64,000 bases of DNA. Source: Streptomyces sp. PTY087I2 (GTDB lineage Bacteria; Actinomycetota; Actinomycetes; Streptomycetales; Streptomycetaceae). Positions within the stretch are counted from its first letter, which is position 1, and the number at the start of each line of letters is the position of its first letter. Under the pieces are notes generated by a model, which had not been told where the DNA came from, did not search any database, and saw nothing but the letters and a program-made list of their open reading frames with translations. Location: NCBI RefSeq assembly GCF_001687325.1, contig NZ_LZRD01000024.1, forward strand, positions 1 to 64,000, given 5' to 3'. Of this stretch, positions 43,116-50,980 are shown one piece after another. The position numbers and the translations under genes were made by a program.

Positions 43116-45784
43116 TGGAGTCGGCTGAAATTCGCCGCCGCTGGCTGAGCTTCTTCGAGGAGCGCGGTCACACTGCCGTGCCTTCGGCGTCGCTCATCGC
43201 GGACGACCCGACTCTGCTGCTGGTCCCCGCGGGCATGGTTCCCTTCAAGCCGTACTTCCTCGGCGAGGTCAAGCCGCCCGCCCCGCGCGTCACCAGCGTG
43301 CAGAAGTGCGTGCGTACGCCGGACATCGAAGAGGTCGGCAAGACCACCCGCCACGGCACCTTCTTCCAGATGTGCGGCAACTTCTCCTTCGGGGACTACT
43401 TCAAGGAAGGGGCCATCCAGCTCGCCTGGGAGGCCCTGACCAACTCCGTCGAGGACGGCGGCTACGGCCTCGACCCCGAGAAGCTCTGGATCACCGTCTA
43501 CCTCGACGACGACGAGGCCGAGGCCATCTGGCGCGACAAGATCGGCGTCCCCGCCGAGCGCATCCAGCGCCTGGGCAAGAAGGACAACTTCTGGTCCATG
43601 GGCGTCCCCGGACCCTGCGGCCCCTGCTCGGAGATCAACTACGACCGCGGCCCCGAGTTCGGCGTCGAGGGCGGCCCGGCCGTCAACGACGAGCGCTACG
43701 TGGAGATCTGGAACCTGGTCTTCATGCAGTACGAGCGCGGCGCGGGCGACGGCAAGGAGGACTTCCCGATCCTCGGGGACCTGCCGTCCAAGAACATCGA
43801 CACCGGTCTCGGCCTGGAACGCCTGGCGATGATCCTCCAGGGCGTACAGAACATGTACGAGACCGACACCCTGCGCGTCGTCATGGACAAGGCCACCGAG
43901 CTGACCGGCGTCCGCTACGGCGCCGAGAACGCCACGGACGTCTCGCTCCGCGTCGTCGCCGACCACATCCGTACGTCGGTGATGCTCATCGGCGACGGCG
44001 TCACCCCGGGCAACGAGGGCCGCGGCTATGTGTTGCGCCGCATCATGCGCCGCGCCATCCGCAACATGCGCCTGCTGGGCGCGACCGGCACGGTCGTCAA
44101 GGACCTGATCGACGTCGTGATCGACACGATGGGGCAGCAGTACCCGGAGCTGATCACCGACCGCAAGCGCATCGAGACCGTCGCGCTCGCGGAGGAGGCC
44201 GCCTTCCTCAAGGCCCTCAAGGGCGGCACCAACATCCTGGAGACCGCGGTCACCGAGACCAAGGCCGCCGGCGGCAAGGTCCTCGCCGGGGACAAGGCGT
44301 TCCTGCTCCACGACACCTGGGGCTTCCCGATCGACCTCACCCTGGAGATGGCCGCCGAGCAGGGGCTCTCCGTGGACGAGGACGGCTTCCGCCGCCTCAT
44401 GCAGGAGCAGCGCGACAAGGCCAAGGCCGACGCCCGCGCCAAGAAGACCGGTCACGCCGACCTCTCCGCCTACCGCGAGGTCGCCGACACCTCCGGCGCC
44501 ACCGAGTTCACCGGTTACACCAGCCTGGCCGGCGAGTCGACCATCGTCGGCCTGCTGGTCGACGGCGTGCCCTCGCCCGCCGCCACCGAGGGCGACGAGG
44601 TCGAGGTCGTCCTCGACCGCACCCCCTTCTACGCCGAGGGCGGCGGCCAGCTCGCCGACACCGGCCGCATCCGGCTCGACACCGGTGCCGTGATCGAGGT
44701 CCGCGACGTCCAGAAGCCGGTCCCCGGCGTCCACGTCCACAAGGGCGTCGTCCAGGTCGGCGAGGTGACGGTCGGAGCCCCGGTCTTCGCCTCCATCGAC
44801 GCCACCCGCCGCCGGGCCATCGCCCGCGCCCACAGCGCCACGCACCTCACGCACCAGGCGCTGCGCGACGCGCTCGGCCCGACCGCCGCCCAGGCAGGCT
44901 CCGAGAACTCGCCGGGCCGCTTCCGCTTCGACTTCGGTTCGCCCGCCGCCGTCCCCGGCACGGTCCTCACCGACGTGGAGCAGCGGATCAACGAGGTCCT
45001 CTCGCGGGAGCTCGACGTCCAGGCCGAGGTCATGTCCATCGACGAGGCCAAGAAGCAGGGCGCCATCGCCGAGTTCGGCGAGAAGTACGGCGAGCGGGTC
45101 CGGGTCGTCACCATCGGCGACTTCTCCAAGGAGCTGTGCGGCGGCACCCACGTCCACAACACCGCCCAGCTCGGCCTGGTCAAGCTGCTCGGCGAGTCCT
45201 CCATCGGCTCCGGCGTGCGCCGCATCGAGGCCCTGGTCGGCGTCGACGCGTACAACTTCCTCGCCAAGGAGCACACGGTCGTCGCCCAGCTCCAGGAGCT
45301 GGTCAAGGGCCGTCCCGAGGAGCTTCCCGAGAAGATCGCGGGCATGCTCGGCAAGCTGAAGGACGCCGAGAAGGAGATCGAGAAGTACCGCGCGGAGAAG
45401 GTCCTCGCGGCCGCCGCCGGTCTCGTCGACTCCGCCAAGGACGTCCGCGGCGTCGCCCTGGTCACCGGCCAGGTCCCCGACGGCACCTCCGCCGACGACC
45501 TGCGCAAGCTGGTCCTGGACGTGCGCGGCCGCATCCAGGGCGACCGCGCGGCCGTCGTGGCCCTGTTCACCACGGCCAACGGCCGCCCGCTCACGGTCAT
45601 CGCCACCAACGAGGCCGCCCGCGAGCGCGGTCTCAAGGCCGGTGACCTCGTCCGTACGGCCGCGAAGACCCTCGGCGGCGGTGGCGGCGGCAAGCCGGAC
45701 GTCGCCCAGGGCGGCGGCACGAACCCGGCCGCCATCGGCGACGCCGTCGCCGCGGTCGAACGCCTCGTCAACGAGACGGCGTGA
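43115..45784 (+). CDS. alaS: Alanyl-tRNA synthetase
   Basis: AlaRS (889 residues) charges tRNA-Ala. The class II core begins AEIRRRWLSFFEERGH with motif FFQMCGNFSFGDYFK. The editing domain has the zinc motif HSATHLTH and CGGTH (about residue 674), and the C-Ala domain ends with a glycine-rich GGGGGGKPD. The start overlaps the preceding stop by one base. ruvX follows with a four-base overlap. Confidence 0.97.
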   Translation: MESAEIRRRWLSFFEERGHTAVPSASLIADDPTLLLVPAGMVPFKPYFLGEVKPPAPRVTSVQKCVRTPDIEEVGKTTRHGTFFQMCGNFSFGDYFKEGAIQLAWEALTNSVEDGGYGLDPEKLWITVYLDDDEAEAIWRDKIGVPAERIQRLGKKDNFWSMGVPGPCGPCSEINYDRGPEFGVEGGPAVNDERYVEIWNLVFMQYERGAGDGKEDFPILGDLPSKNIDTGLGLERLAMILQGVQNMYETDTLRVVMDKATELTGVRYGAENATDVSLRVVADHIRTSVMLIGDGVTPGNEGRGYVLRRIMRRAIRNMRLLGATGTVVKDLIDVVIDTMGQQYPELITDRKRIETVALAEEAAFLKALKGGTNILETAVTETKAAGGKVLAGDKAFLLHDTWGFPIDLTLEMAAEQGLSVDEDGFRRLMQEQRDKAKADARAKKTGHADLSAYREVADTSGATEFTGYTSLAGESTIVGLLVDGVPSPAATEGDEVEVVLDRTPFYAEGGGQLADTGRIRLDTGAVIEVRDVQKPVPGVHVHKGVVQVGEVTVGAPVFASIDATRRRAIARAHSATHLTHQALRDALGPTAAQAGSENSPGRFRFDFGSPAAVPGTVLTDVEQRINEVLSRELDVQAEVMSIDEAKKQGAIAEFGEKYGERVRVVTIGDFSKELCGGTHVHNTAQLGLVKLLGESSIGSGVRRIEALVGVDAYNFLAKEHTVVAQLQELVKGRPEELPEKIAGMLGKLKDAEKEIEKYRAEKVLAAAAGLVDSAKDVRGVALVTGQVPDGTSADDLRKLVLDVRGRIQGDRAAVVALFTTANGRPLTVIATNEAARERGLKAGDLVRTAAKTLGGGGGGKPDVAQGGGTNPAAIGDAVAAVERLVNETA

Positions 45785-46266
45785 CGAGCGGGATGACAGC
45801 GATGCGCCGCGGCCGACGGCTCGCCGTCGACGTCGGGGACGCCCGGATCGGGGTCGCCTCGTGCGACCCCGACGGGATCCTGGCCACGCCGGTGGAGACC
45901 GTGCCGGGACGCGATGTCCCGGCCGCCCACCGGCGGCTCCGCCAGATCGTCGAGGAGTACGAGCCGATCGAGGTCATCCTCGGTCTGCCGCGTTCCCTCG
46001 GCGGCGGCGAGGGCCCGGCGGCCGCCAAGGTCCGCGACTTCGCCCAGGTGTTCGCACGTTCGATCGCCCCCGTCCCGGTGCGGCTGGTGGACGAGAGGAT
46101 GACCACAGTGACGGCGGCCCAGGGCATGCGCGCCTCGGGCGTGAAGTCCAAGAAAGGCCGGTCTGTCATCGACCAGGCTGCCGCTGTGGTGATCCTTCAG
46201 AACGCTCTGGAGTCCGAACGGGCGTCAGGCAATCCCCCGGGCGAGGGCGTCGAAGTGGTTGTCTGA
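45781..46266 (+). CDS. ruvX: RNase H-fold nuclease YqgF/RuvX (pre-16S rRNA 5' processing)
   Basis: The 161-residue protein has the RuvC/RNase H fold motif LAVDVGDARIGVA with its first catalytic Asp, the LGLPRSLGG loop and a C-terminal DERMTT and DQAAAVVIL with the remaining acidic residues. E. coli YqgF trims the 16S rRNA 5' end. The GTG at 45781 overlaps the alaS stop (GTGA); ATG codons at 45793 and 45802 are plausible alternatives. Confidence 0.9.
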   Translation: MTSGMTAMRRGRRLAVDVGDARIGVASCDPDGILATPVETVPGRDVPAAHRRLRQIVEEYEPIEVILGLPRSLGGGEGPAAAKVRDFAQVFARSIAPVPVRLVDERMTTVTAAQGMRASGVKSKKGRSVIDQAAAVVILQNALESERASGNPPGEGVEVVV

Positions 46267-46364
46267 TCGCGATACGGTAACGTTCCGCGCGATGCGGCGG
46301 TGTTCGAATAAACCGCACAGCGAAGCGAAGAGACGGAACGTCGTCTCGCGGCTCTAGGGGATCG

Positions 46365-48128
46365 ATGACTGAGTATGGCCGGGGCCCCGGCTCCGAACCG
46401 TGGCATCCCGAGGACCCCTTGTACGGGGACCAGGGATGGGGAGGCCACCAGGCCGCCCACGGCCAGAGCCAGTACGGCGACCAGCAGCAGTCCTATCCGC
46501 AGGACCCGTACGCCCAGCAGTACCAGAACCAGCAGCAGTACCAGAGTCACCAGCAGCAGCCGTACGACCAGCATCAGCAGTACGGTCAGCAGCAGCCGAA
46601 CCACCAGCAGTACGGCACGCCCCAGGACCCGTACGCGCAGCAGCCGGGTGCCCAGCCGCAGTACAACGGCGGCTGGGACACCGGCCAGCACGCCGCCATG
46701 CCGTACGGGGCCGAGCCCCAGGACCCGTATGCGCAGCACTCCGGCGGCTACGACACGGGCCAGGACTACTACGGCACGCCGGAGGCCTACCCTCCGCCGC
46801 AGCCCCCGGGCCGCCGTGAGGCCGCGCCCGCACAGCAGCCTCAGCAACAGCAGCCTCAGCAGCAGCCGTCGACGGACTGGGATCCGGACGAGCCGCAGGA
46901 GGAGACGCACCCCTTCTTCACCGGTGCGGACGAATCCGGCGACCGTGAGCCGCGCGACGACGACGATGACCCGGACGACGACGGATCGCGTTCCTCGCGC
47001 CGCGACCGCGGCGGCAATGAGCGCCGGGGCGGCAAGACCAAGAAGAAAAAGAGCCGCAGCGGCTGCGCCTGCCTGGTGGTCTCCGTCGTCCTGGTCGGCG
47101 GCCTCGGTGGCGTCAGCTACGTCGGCTACACCTTCTGGAAGAAGCAGTTCGGCGCCCCGGCCGACTACGCGGGTTCGGGCATCAGCGAGCAGGTCGAGGT
47201 CGAGATCCCCGAGGGCGCGTTCGGGTACGACATCGCGAACATCCTGCGCAAGCAGGGCGTCATCAAGTCGTCCGACGCCTTTGTCGCGGCGCAGAACGAC
47301 AACCCCAAGGGCAAGTTGATCCAAGCTGGGGTCTATCTCCTCAACAAGGAGATGTCGGCAGCCAGCGCGGTCACGATGATGCTCGACCCGAAGAGCCAGA
47401 ACCCGTTCGTGATCCCTGAGGGGACCCGTAACACGAAGGTCTACGAGCTGATCGACAAGCGGCTGGAGCTGAAGAAGGGCACCACCGCGAAGATCGCCAA
47501 GACCAAGGCGGAGTCGCTGGGCCTGCCCGACTGGGCGGACGACAACCCGGATGTGAAGGACCCGCTGGAGGGCTTCCTCTATCCGGCGGCCTACCCGGTC
47601 CCCAAGGGGTCGAAGCCCGAGGACGCGCTGAAGCGGATGGTCTCGCGGGCGAACAAGGAGTACGGGAAGGTCGACCTCGAAGCCACGGCCAAGAAGTTCA
47701 ACCTCGACGGCCCGTGGCAGGTGCTCACGGTGGCGAGCCTGGTGCAGGCGGAGGGCCTCACGCACGACGACTTCCGTAAGATGGCTGAAGTCGTCTACAA
47801 CCGGCTCGAACCCGACAACACGATCACCAACCGCAAGCTCGAATTCGACTCGGCGTTCAACTACCTCAAGAACCAGAGCAAGATCAAGATCGGCTCCAAG
47901 GAGATCCGGACCAACCCGGACCCGTACAACACCTACTACCACACGGGTCTTCCGCCGGGGCCGATCAGTAATCCGGGCATGGATGCCATAAAGGCGTCGC
48001 TCAACCCGACCACGAACGGCTGGATGTTCTTCATCTCGCTCGACGGCAAGAAGACCGACTTCACGAAGACCGTCGAGGAGCACGAGAAGCTGAACGAGAA
48101 GTGGAAGGAACAGCAGGGACTTGGCTGA
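46365..48128 (+). CDS. mltG: Endolytic transglycosylase MltG with long Gln/Tyr-rich N-terminus
   Basis: MltG cuts nascent glycan strands at the outer membrane face and limits peptidoglycan chain length. The C-terminal YceG domain (about 275-585) has catalytic E463 in LVQAEG and the downstream EVVYNRL. A single span lies at about 233-258 (CLVVSVVLVGGLGGVSYV). The first 230 residues are cytoplasmic and low in complexity: QDPYAQ-type repeats, long Gln runs, then an Asp-rich block and a KKKK stop-transfer region. ATG at 46365. aroE overlaps its end by 8 bases. Confidence 0.94.
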   Translation: MTEYGRGPGSEPWHPEDPLYGDQGWGGHQAAHGQSQYGDQQQSYPQDPYAQQYQNQQQYQSHQQQPYDQHQQYGQQQPNHQQYGTPQDPYAQQPGAQPQYNGGWDTGQHAAMPYGAEPQDPYAQHSGGYDTGQDYYGTPEAYPPPQPPGRREAAPAQQPQQQQPQQQPSTDWDPDEPQEETHPFFTGADESGDREPRDDDDDPDDDGSRSSRRDRGGNERRGGKTKKKKSRSGCACLVVSVVLVGGLGGVSYVGYTFWKKQFGAPADYAGSGISEQVEVEIPEGAFGYDIANILRKQGVIKSSDAFVAAQNDNPKGKLIQAGVYLLNKEMSAASAVTMMLDPKSQNPFVIPEGTRNTKVYELIDKRLELKKGTTAKIAKTKAESLGLPDWADDNPDVKDPLEGFLYPAAYPVPKGSKPEDALKRMVSRANKEYGKVDLEATAKKFNLDGPWQVLTVASLVQAEGLTHDDFRKMAEVVYNRLEPDNTITNRKLEFDSAFNYLKNQSKIKIGSKEIRTNPDPYNTYYHTGLPPGPISNPGMDAIKASLNPTTNGWMFFISLDGKKTDFTKTVEEHEKLNEKWKEQQGLG

Positions 48129-48951
48129 TATTCGCCGCCGGGCCGCCGTCCTCGGCTCGCCCATCGCCCACTCCCTCTCCCCGGTCCTGCACCGCGCCGC
48201 CTACGCCGAACTCGGCCTGGAGCACTGGTCCTACGACCGGTTCGAGGTCGACGAGGCGGCGCTGCCCGGATTCATCGAGGGTCTTGACGCCTCCTGGGCG
48301 GGGCTGTCCCTGACCATGCCGCTCAAGCGGGCGATCATCCCGCTGCTAGACGAGGTCAGCGCGACGGCCGCCTCCGTGGAGGCCGTCAACACGGTCGTGT
48401 TCACCGAGGACGGCCGCCGGGTCGGCGACAACACCGACATCCCCGGCATGGTCGCCGCCCTGCGGGAACGCGGCGTCGACAAGGTGGAATCCGCCGCCGT
48501 CCTCGGCGCCGGCGCCACCGCCTCCTCCGCGCTGGCCGCGCTCGCCGTGGTCTGCGCCGGGCCGGTCACGGCGTACGTGCGCAGCCCCGAGCGGGCCGCC
48601 GAGATGCGCGGCTGGGGGGAGCGGCTCGGGGTCGACGTCATCACCGCCGACTGGGCGGACGGGGCGGCGGCACTGAGCGCACCGCTGGTGATCGCCACCA
48701 CCCCGGCCGGCGCGACGGACTCGTTGGCCGGATCCGTACCGGAGACCCCCGGCATCCTCTTCGACGTGCTGTACGAGCCGTGGCCCACCGCGCTGGTGGC
48801 TGCATGGTCGAAGCGGTCAGGTGCTGTGGTGGGAGGCCTGGACCTGCTGGTTCATCAAGCGGCCCTTCAGGTTGAGCAGATGACAGGTGTGCCACAGGTA
48901 TCCCTGGAAGGCATGCGAAATGCGGGACTCGAGGCCCTCGAGTCCCGGTGA
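48121..48951 (+). CDS. aroE: Shikimate dehydrogenase
   Basis: AroE reduces 3-dehydroshikimate with NADPH. The 276-residue protein has the substrate motif SPIAHSLSP, catalytic K69 (TMPLK) and D106 (NTDIPG) and the Rossmann region LGAGATAS. The start is a TTG at 48121 inside the mltG 3' end, preceded by GCAGGGA. Coupling to mltG is conserved in this group as I recall. Confidence 0.94.
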   Translation: MADIRRRAAVLGSPIAHSLSPVLHRAAYAELGLEHWSYDRFEVDEAALPGFIEGLDASWAGLSLTMPLKRAIIPLLDEVSATAASVEAVNTVVFTEDGRRVGDNTDIPGMVAALRERGVDKVESAAVLGAGATASSALAALAVVCAGPVTAYVRSPERAAEMRGWGERLGVDVITADWADGAAALSAPLVIATTPAGATDSLAGSVPETPGILFDVLYEPWPTALVAAWSKRSGAVVGGLDLLVHQAALQVEQMTGVPQVSLEGMRNAGLEALESR

Positions 48952-48975
48952 CCTGAAGCATGATTCTTCACAGGT

Positions 48976-49010
48976 GCGGCGCCCCCGGAAGCGCCTTCCG
49001 GGGGCGCCGC
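48976..49010. terminator. Terminator between aroE and the SapA-like gene
   Basis: A perfect 15-bp stem (48976-48990 with 48996-49010) has a 5-base loop. A T tract (TTTTT) lies about 10 bases downstream on the plus strand. Confidence 0.85.
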
Positions 49011-49034
49011 GCAGATCAGCTTTTTGGAATTAGG

Positions 49035-49499
49035 TCAGCCGCAGTTTGCGAAAGAACTTGTGTGCGTCTCATACCAGACGCTGGATGCCCCGCTCTGATA
49101 TGTTTTTCCCCAGAACTGCACGCACTTACCCGAGGCACTTACATATACCGGGCCTGCGTAGTAGGCGAATTCTCCTTCTTCCCTGACCCAGGATCCACCT
49201 TCGGCGCGAATTCCTGCACCCAACGTCGTCTTGGTGCCATAGAAGGAAGAAGTGGTCGGGTGCTTCAGTGTGACCGCACAATTCTTTCTGGAACTGGCGT
49301 TGTAGAGCTGGAAGGCGGTGACCCCCTGTGTCTGCCTGTCGGACAACACGTGGGATCTCTGCACATAATAGCCTGAGCCGCAAATGGAGGATGCTTTGTC
49401 GGCCAGGGTTTCTGCGTGTGCTGTTCCTCCGAGAAGCATGGAACTGAAGAGAGCTGCGGTGGAACCAATGACAGTAAAACGCCGAGTCGCTGCTCGCAT
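49035..49499 (-). CDS. Secreted spore-associated protein A (SapA)-like protein
   Basis: The protein (154 residues) has a clear Sec signal peptide: basic MRAATRR, hydrophobic core to residue 25 and the AHA cleavage site before ETLADK. The mature part resembles the SapA family, with ICGSGYYV, LYNASSRKNCAVTL, EFAYYAGPVYV and KCVQFWG. Its four cysteines could form two disulfides. ATG at 49499 follows GAGGAAA. The gene and its flanks are visibly richer in A/T than their neighbours, and it lies between aroE and aroC on the opposite strand. Family call moderate. Confidence 0.68.
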   Translation of the reverse strand: MRAATRRFTVIGSTAALFSSMLLGGTAHAETLADKASSICGSGYYVQRSHVLSDRQTQGVTAFQLYNASSRKNCAVTLKHPTTSSFYGTKTTLGAGIRAEGGSWVREEGEFAYYAGPVYVSASGKCVQFWGKTYQSGASSVWYETHTSSFANCG

Positions 49500-49795
49500 G
49501 TGTTTCCTCGTTTGTGCTCAGTGTCTGATCGGGGTCGCGCTCACTCTAGCTCCTGGTGATTCTAAATAGCGGTCAATTTCGGCCGTCGCTGTTTGAGTGA
49601 ATACTCATTATTGTCCTTGTTTAGCCGATAGGTGTTCTTCGGAACCGGGCCGTGCCTGGCTCCGGGCGTCGCCGGTCCGTCTGCTGGACCGGCGACCGGA
49701 TCGTGCCTCCGTTCGTGGGAGGATCGGGGGTGGCGGGCCAGGGCCGCGCACCCGGTGGCGCCGTTGGATTTCAGGCGCGAGCATGAGGAGCACCG
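49500..49795. other. 296-base AT-richer region between SapA-like gene and aroC
   Basis: This divergent gap has more A/T than the surrounding DNA, especially 49555-49630. On the minus strand TTGACC (49576-49571) and TAGAAT (49564-49559) are promoter-like but too close together. The half nearer aroC returns to high GC. No open frame with ribosome binding site was seen. Confidence 0.45.
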
Positions 49796-50980
49796 TTGAG
49801 CAGGTTGCGCTGGCTGACCGCGGGGGAGTCGCACGGACCCGCACTGGTGGCGACGCTGGAGGGTCTTCCCGCCGGTGTCCCGATCACCACGGAGATGGTC
49901 GCGGAGGCGCTGGCCCGGCGACGGCTCGGCTACGGCCGCGGCGCGCGGATGAAGTTCGAGAAGGACGAGGTCACCTTCCTAGGCGGGGTACGCCACGGGC
50001 TCACCATGGGCTCCCCGGTCGCCGTCATGGTCGGCAACACCGAGTGGCCCAAGTGGGAGCAGGTCATGTCGGCCGACCCGGTCGACCCCGAGGAGCTGGC
50101 CCAGCTCGCCCGTAACGCCCCGCTCACCCGCCCCCGGCCCGGCCACGCCGACCTCGCGGGGATGCAGAAGTACGGCTTCGACGAGGCCCGGCCGGTCCTG
50201 GAGCGCGCCAGCGCCCGGGAGACCGCCGCCCGCGTCGCCCTCGGGACCGTCGCCCGCTCCTACCTCAAGGAGACCGCGGGCATCGAGATCGTCAGCCATG
50301 TCGTCGAGTTGGCCGCCGCCAAGGCGCCGTACGGCGTCGTCCCGGTCCCCGGCGACGTGGAGAAGCTGGACGCCGACCCGGTCCGCTGCCTGGACGCCGA
50401 CGCCTCCAAGGCGATGGTGGCCGAGATCGACCAGGCCCACAAGGACGGCGACACCCTCGGCGGCGTCGTCGAGGTGCTCGCGTACGGCGTGCCCGTCGGG
50501 CTCGGCTCGCACGTGCACTGGGACCGGCGCCTGGACGCCCGGCTCGCCGCCGCGCTCATGGGCATCCAGGCGATCAAGGGCGTCGAGGTCGGCGACGGCT
50601 TCGAGCTGGCCCGGGTCCCCGGCTCGAAGGCGCACGACGAGATCGTCGCCACCGACGAGGGCATCCGGCGCACCTCCGGCCGCTCCGGCGGCACCGAGGG
50701 CGGGCTCACCACCGGCGAACTGCTGCGCGTCCGCGCCGCGATGAAGCCCATCGCGACCGTGCCGCGCGCGCTGGCCACCGTGGACGTCACCACCGGCGAG
50801 GCCACCAAGGCCCACCACCAGCGCTCCGACGTCTGCGCCGTCCCGGCCGCGGGCATCGTCGCGGAGGCGATGGTCGCCCTGGTCCTGGCCGACGCGGTCG
50901 CGGAGAAGTTCGGCGGCGACAGCGTGGCCGAGACCCGCCGCAACGTCCAGTCGTACCTCGACCACCTCCAGATCCGATGA
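49796..50980 (+). CDS. aroC: Chorismate synthase
   Basis: AroC converts EPSP to chorismate with reduced FMN. The 394-residue protein shows the family signatures GESHGPALVATLEGLPAG, the RRRLGYGRG region, and the C-terminal GRSGGTEGG and RSDVCAVPAA. The start is TTG at 49796 with GAGGAG 5 bases upstream. The stop overlaps the next start (ATGA). Confidence 0.97.
   Translation: MSRLRWLTAGESHGPALVATLEGLPAGVPITTEMVAEALARRRLGYGRGARMKFEKDEVTFLGGVRHGLTMGSPVAVMVGNTEWPKWEQVMSADPVDPEELAQLARNAPLTRPRPGHADLAGMQKYGFDEARPVLERASARETAARVALGTVARSYLKETAGIEIVSHVVELAAAKAPYGVVPVPGDVEKLDADPVRCLDADASKAMVAEIDQAHKDGDTLGGVVEVLAYGVPVGLGSHVHWDRRLDARLAAALMGIQAIKGVEVGDGFELARVPGSKAHDEIVATDEGIRRTSGRSGGTEGGLTTGELLRVRAAMKPIATVPRALATVDVTTGEATKAHHQRSDVCAVPAAGIVAEAMVALVLADAVAEKFGGDSVAETRRNVQSYLDHLQIR

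Noticed and set aside
43306..45645. A 779-residue frame overlapping alaS on the same strand.
   Set aside because: It is the Arg/Gly/Pro-rich +1 shifted shadow of alaS without motifs.
46470..46870. Repeated CAGCAG and QDPYAQ-coding units that look like a tandem or CRISPR-type repeat.
   Set aside because: The units are short, irregular and in frame within mltG; they encode a Gln-rich tail, with no spacers of uniform length.
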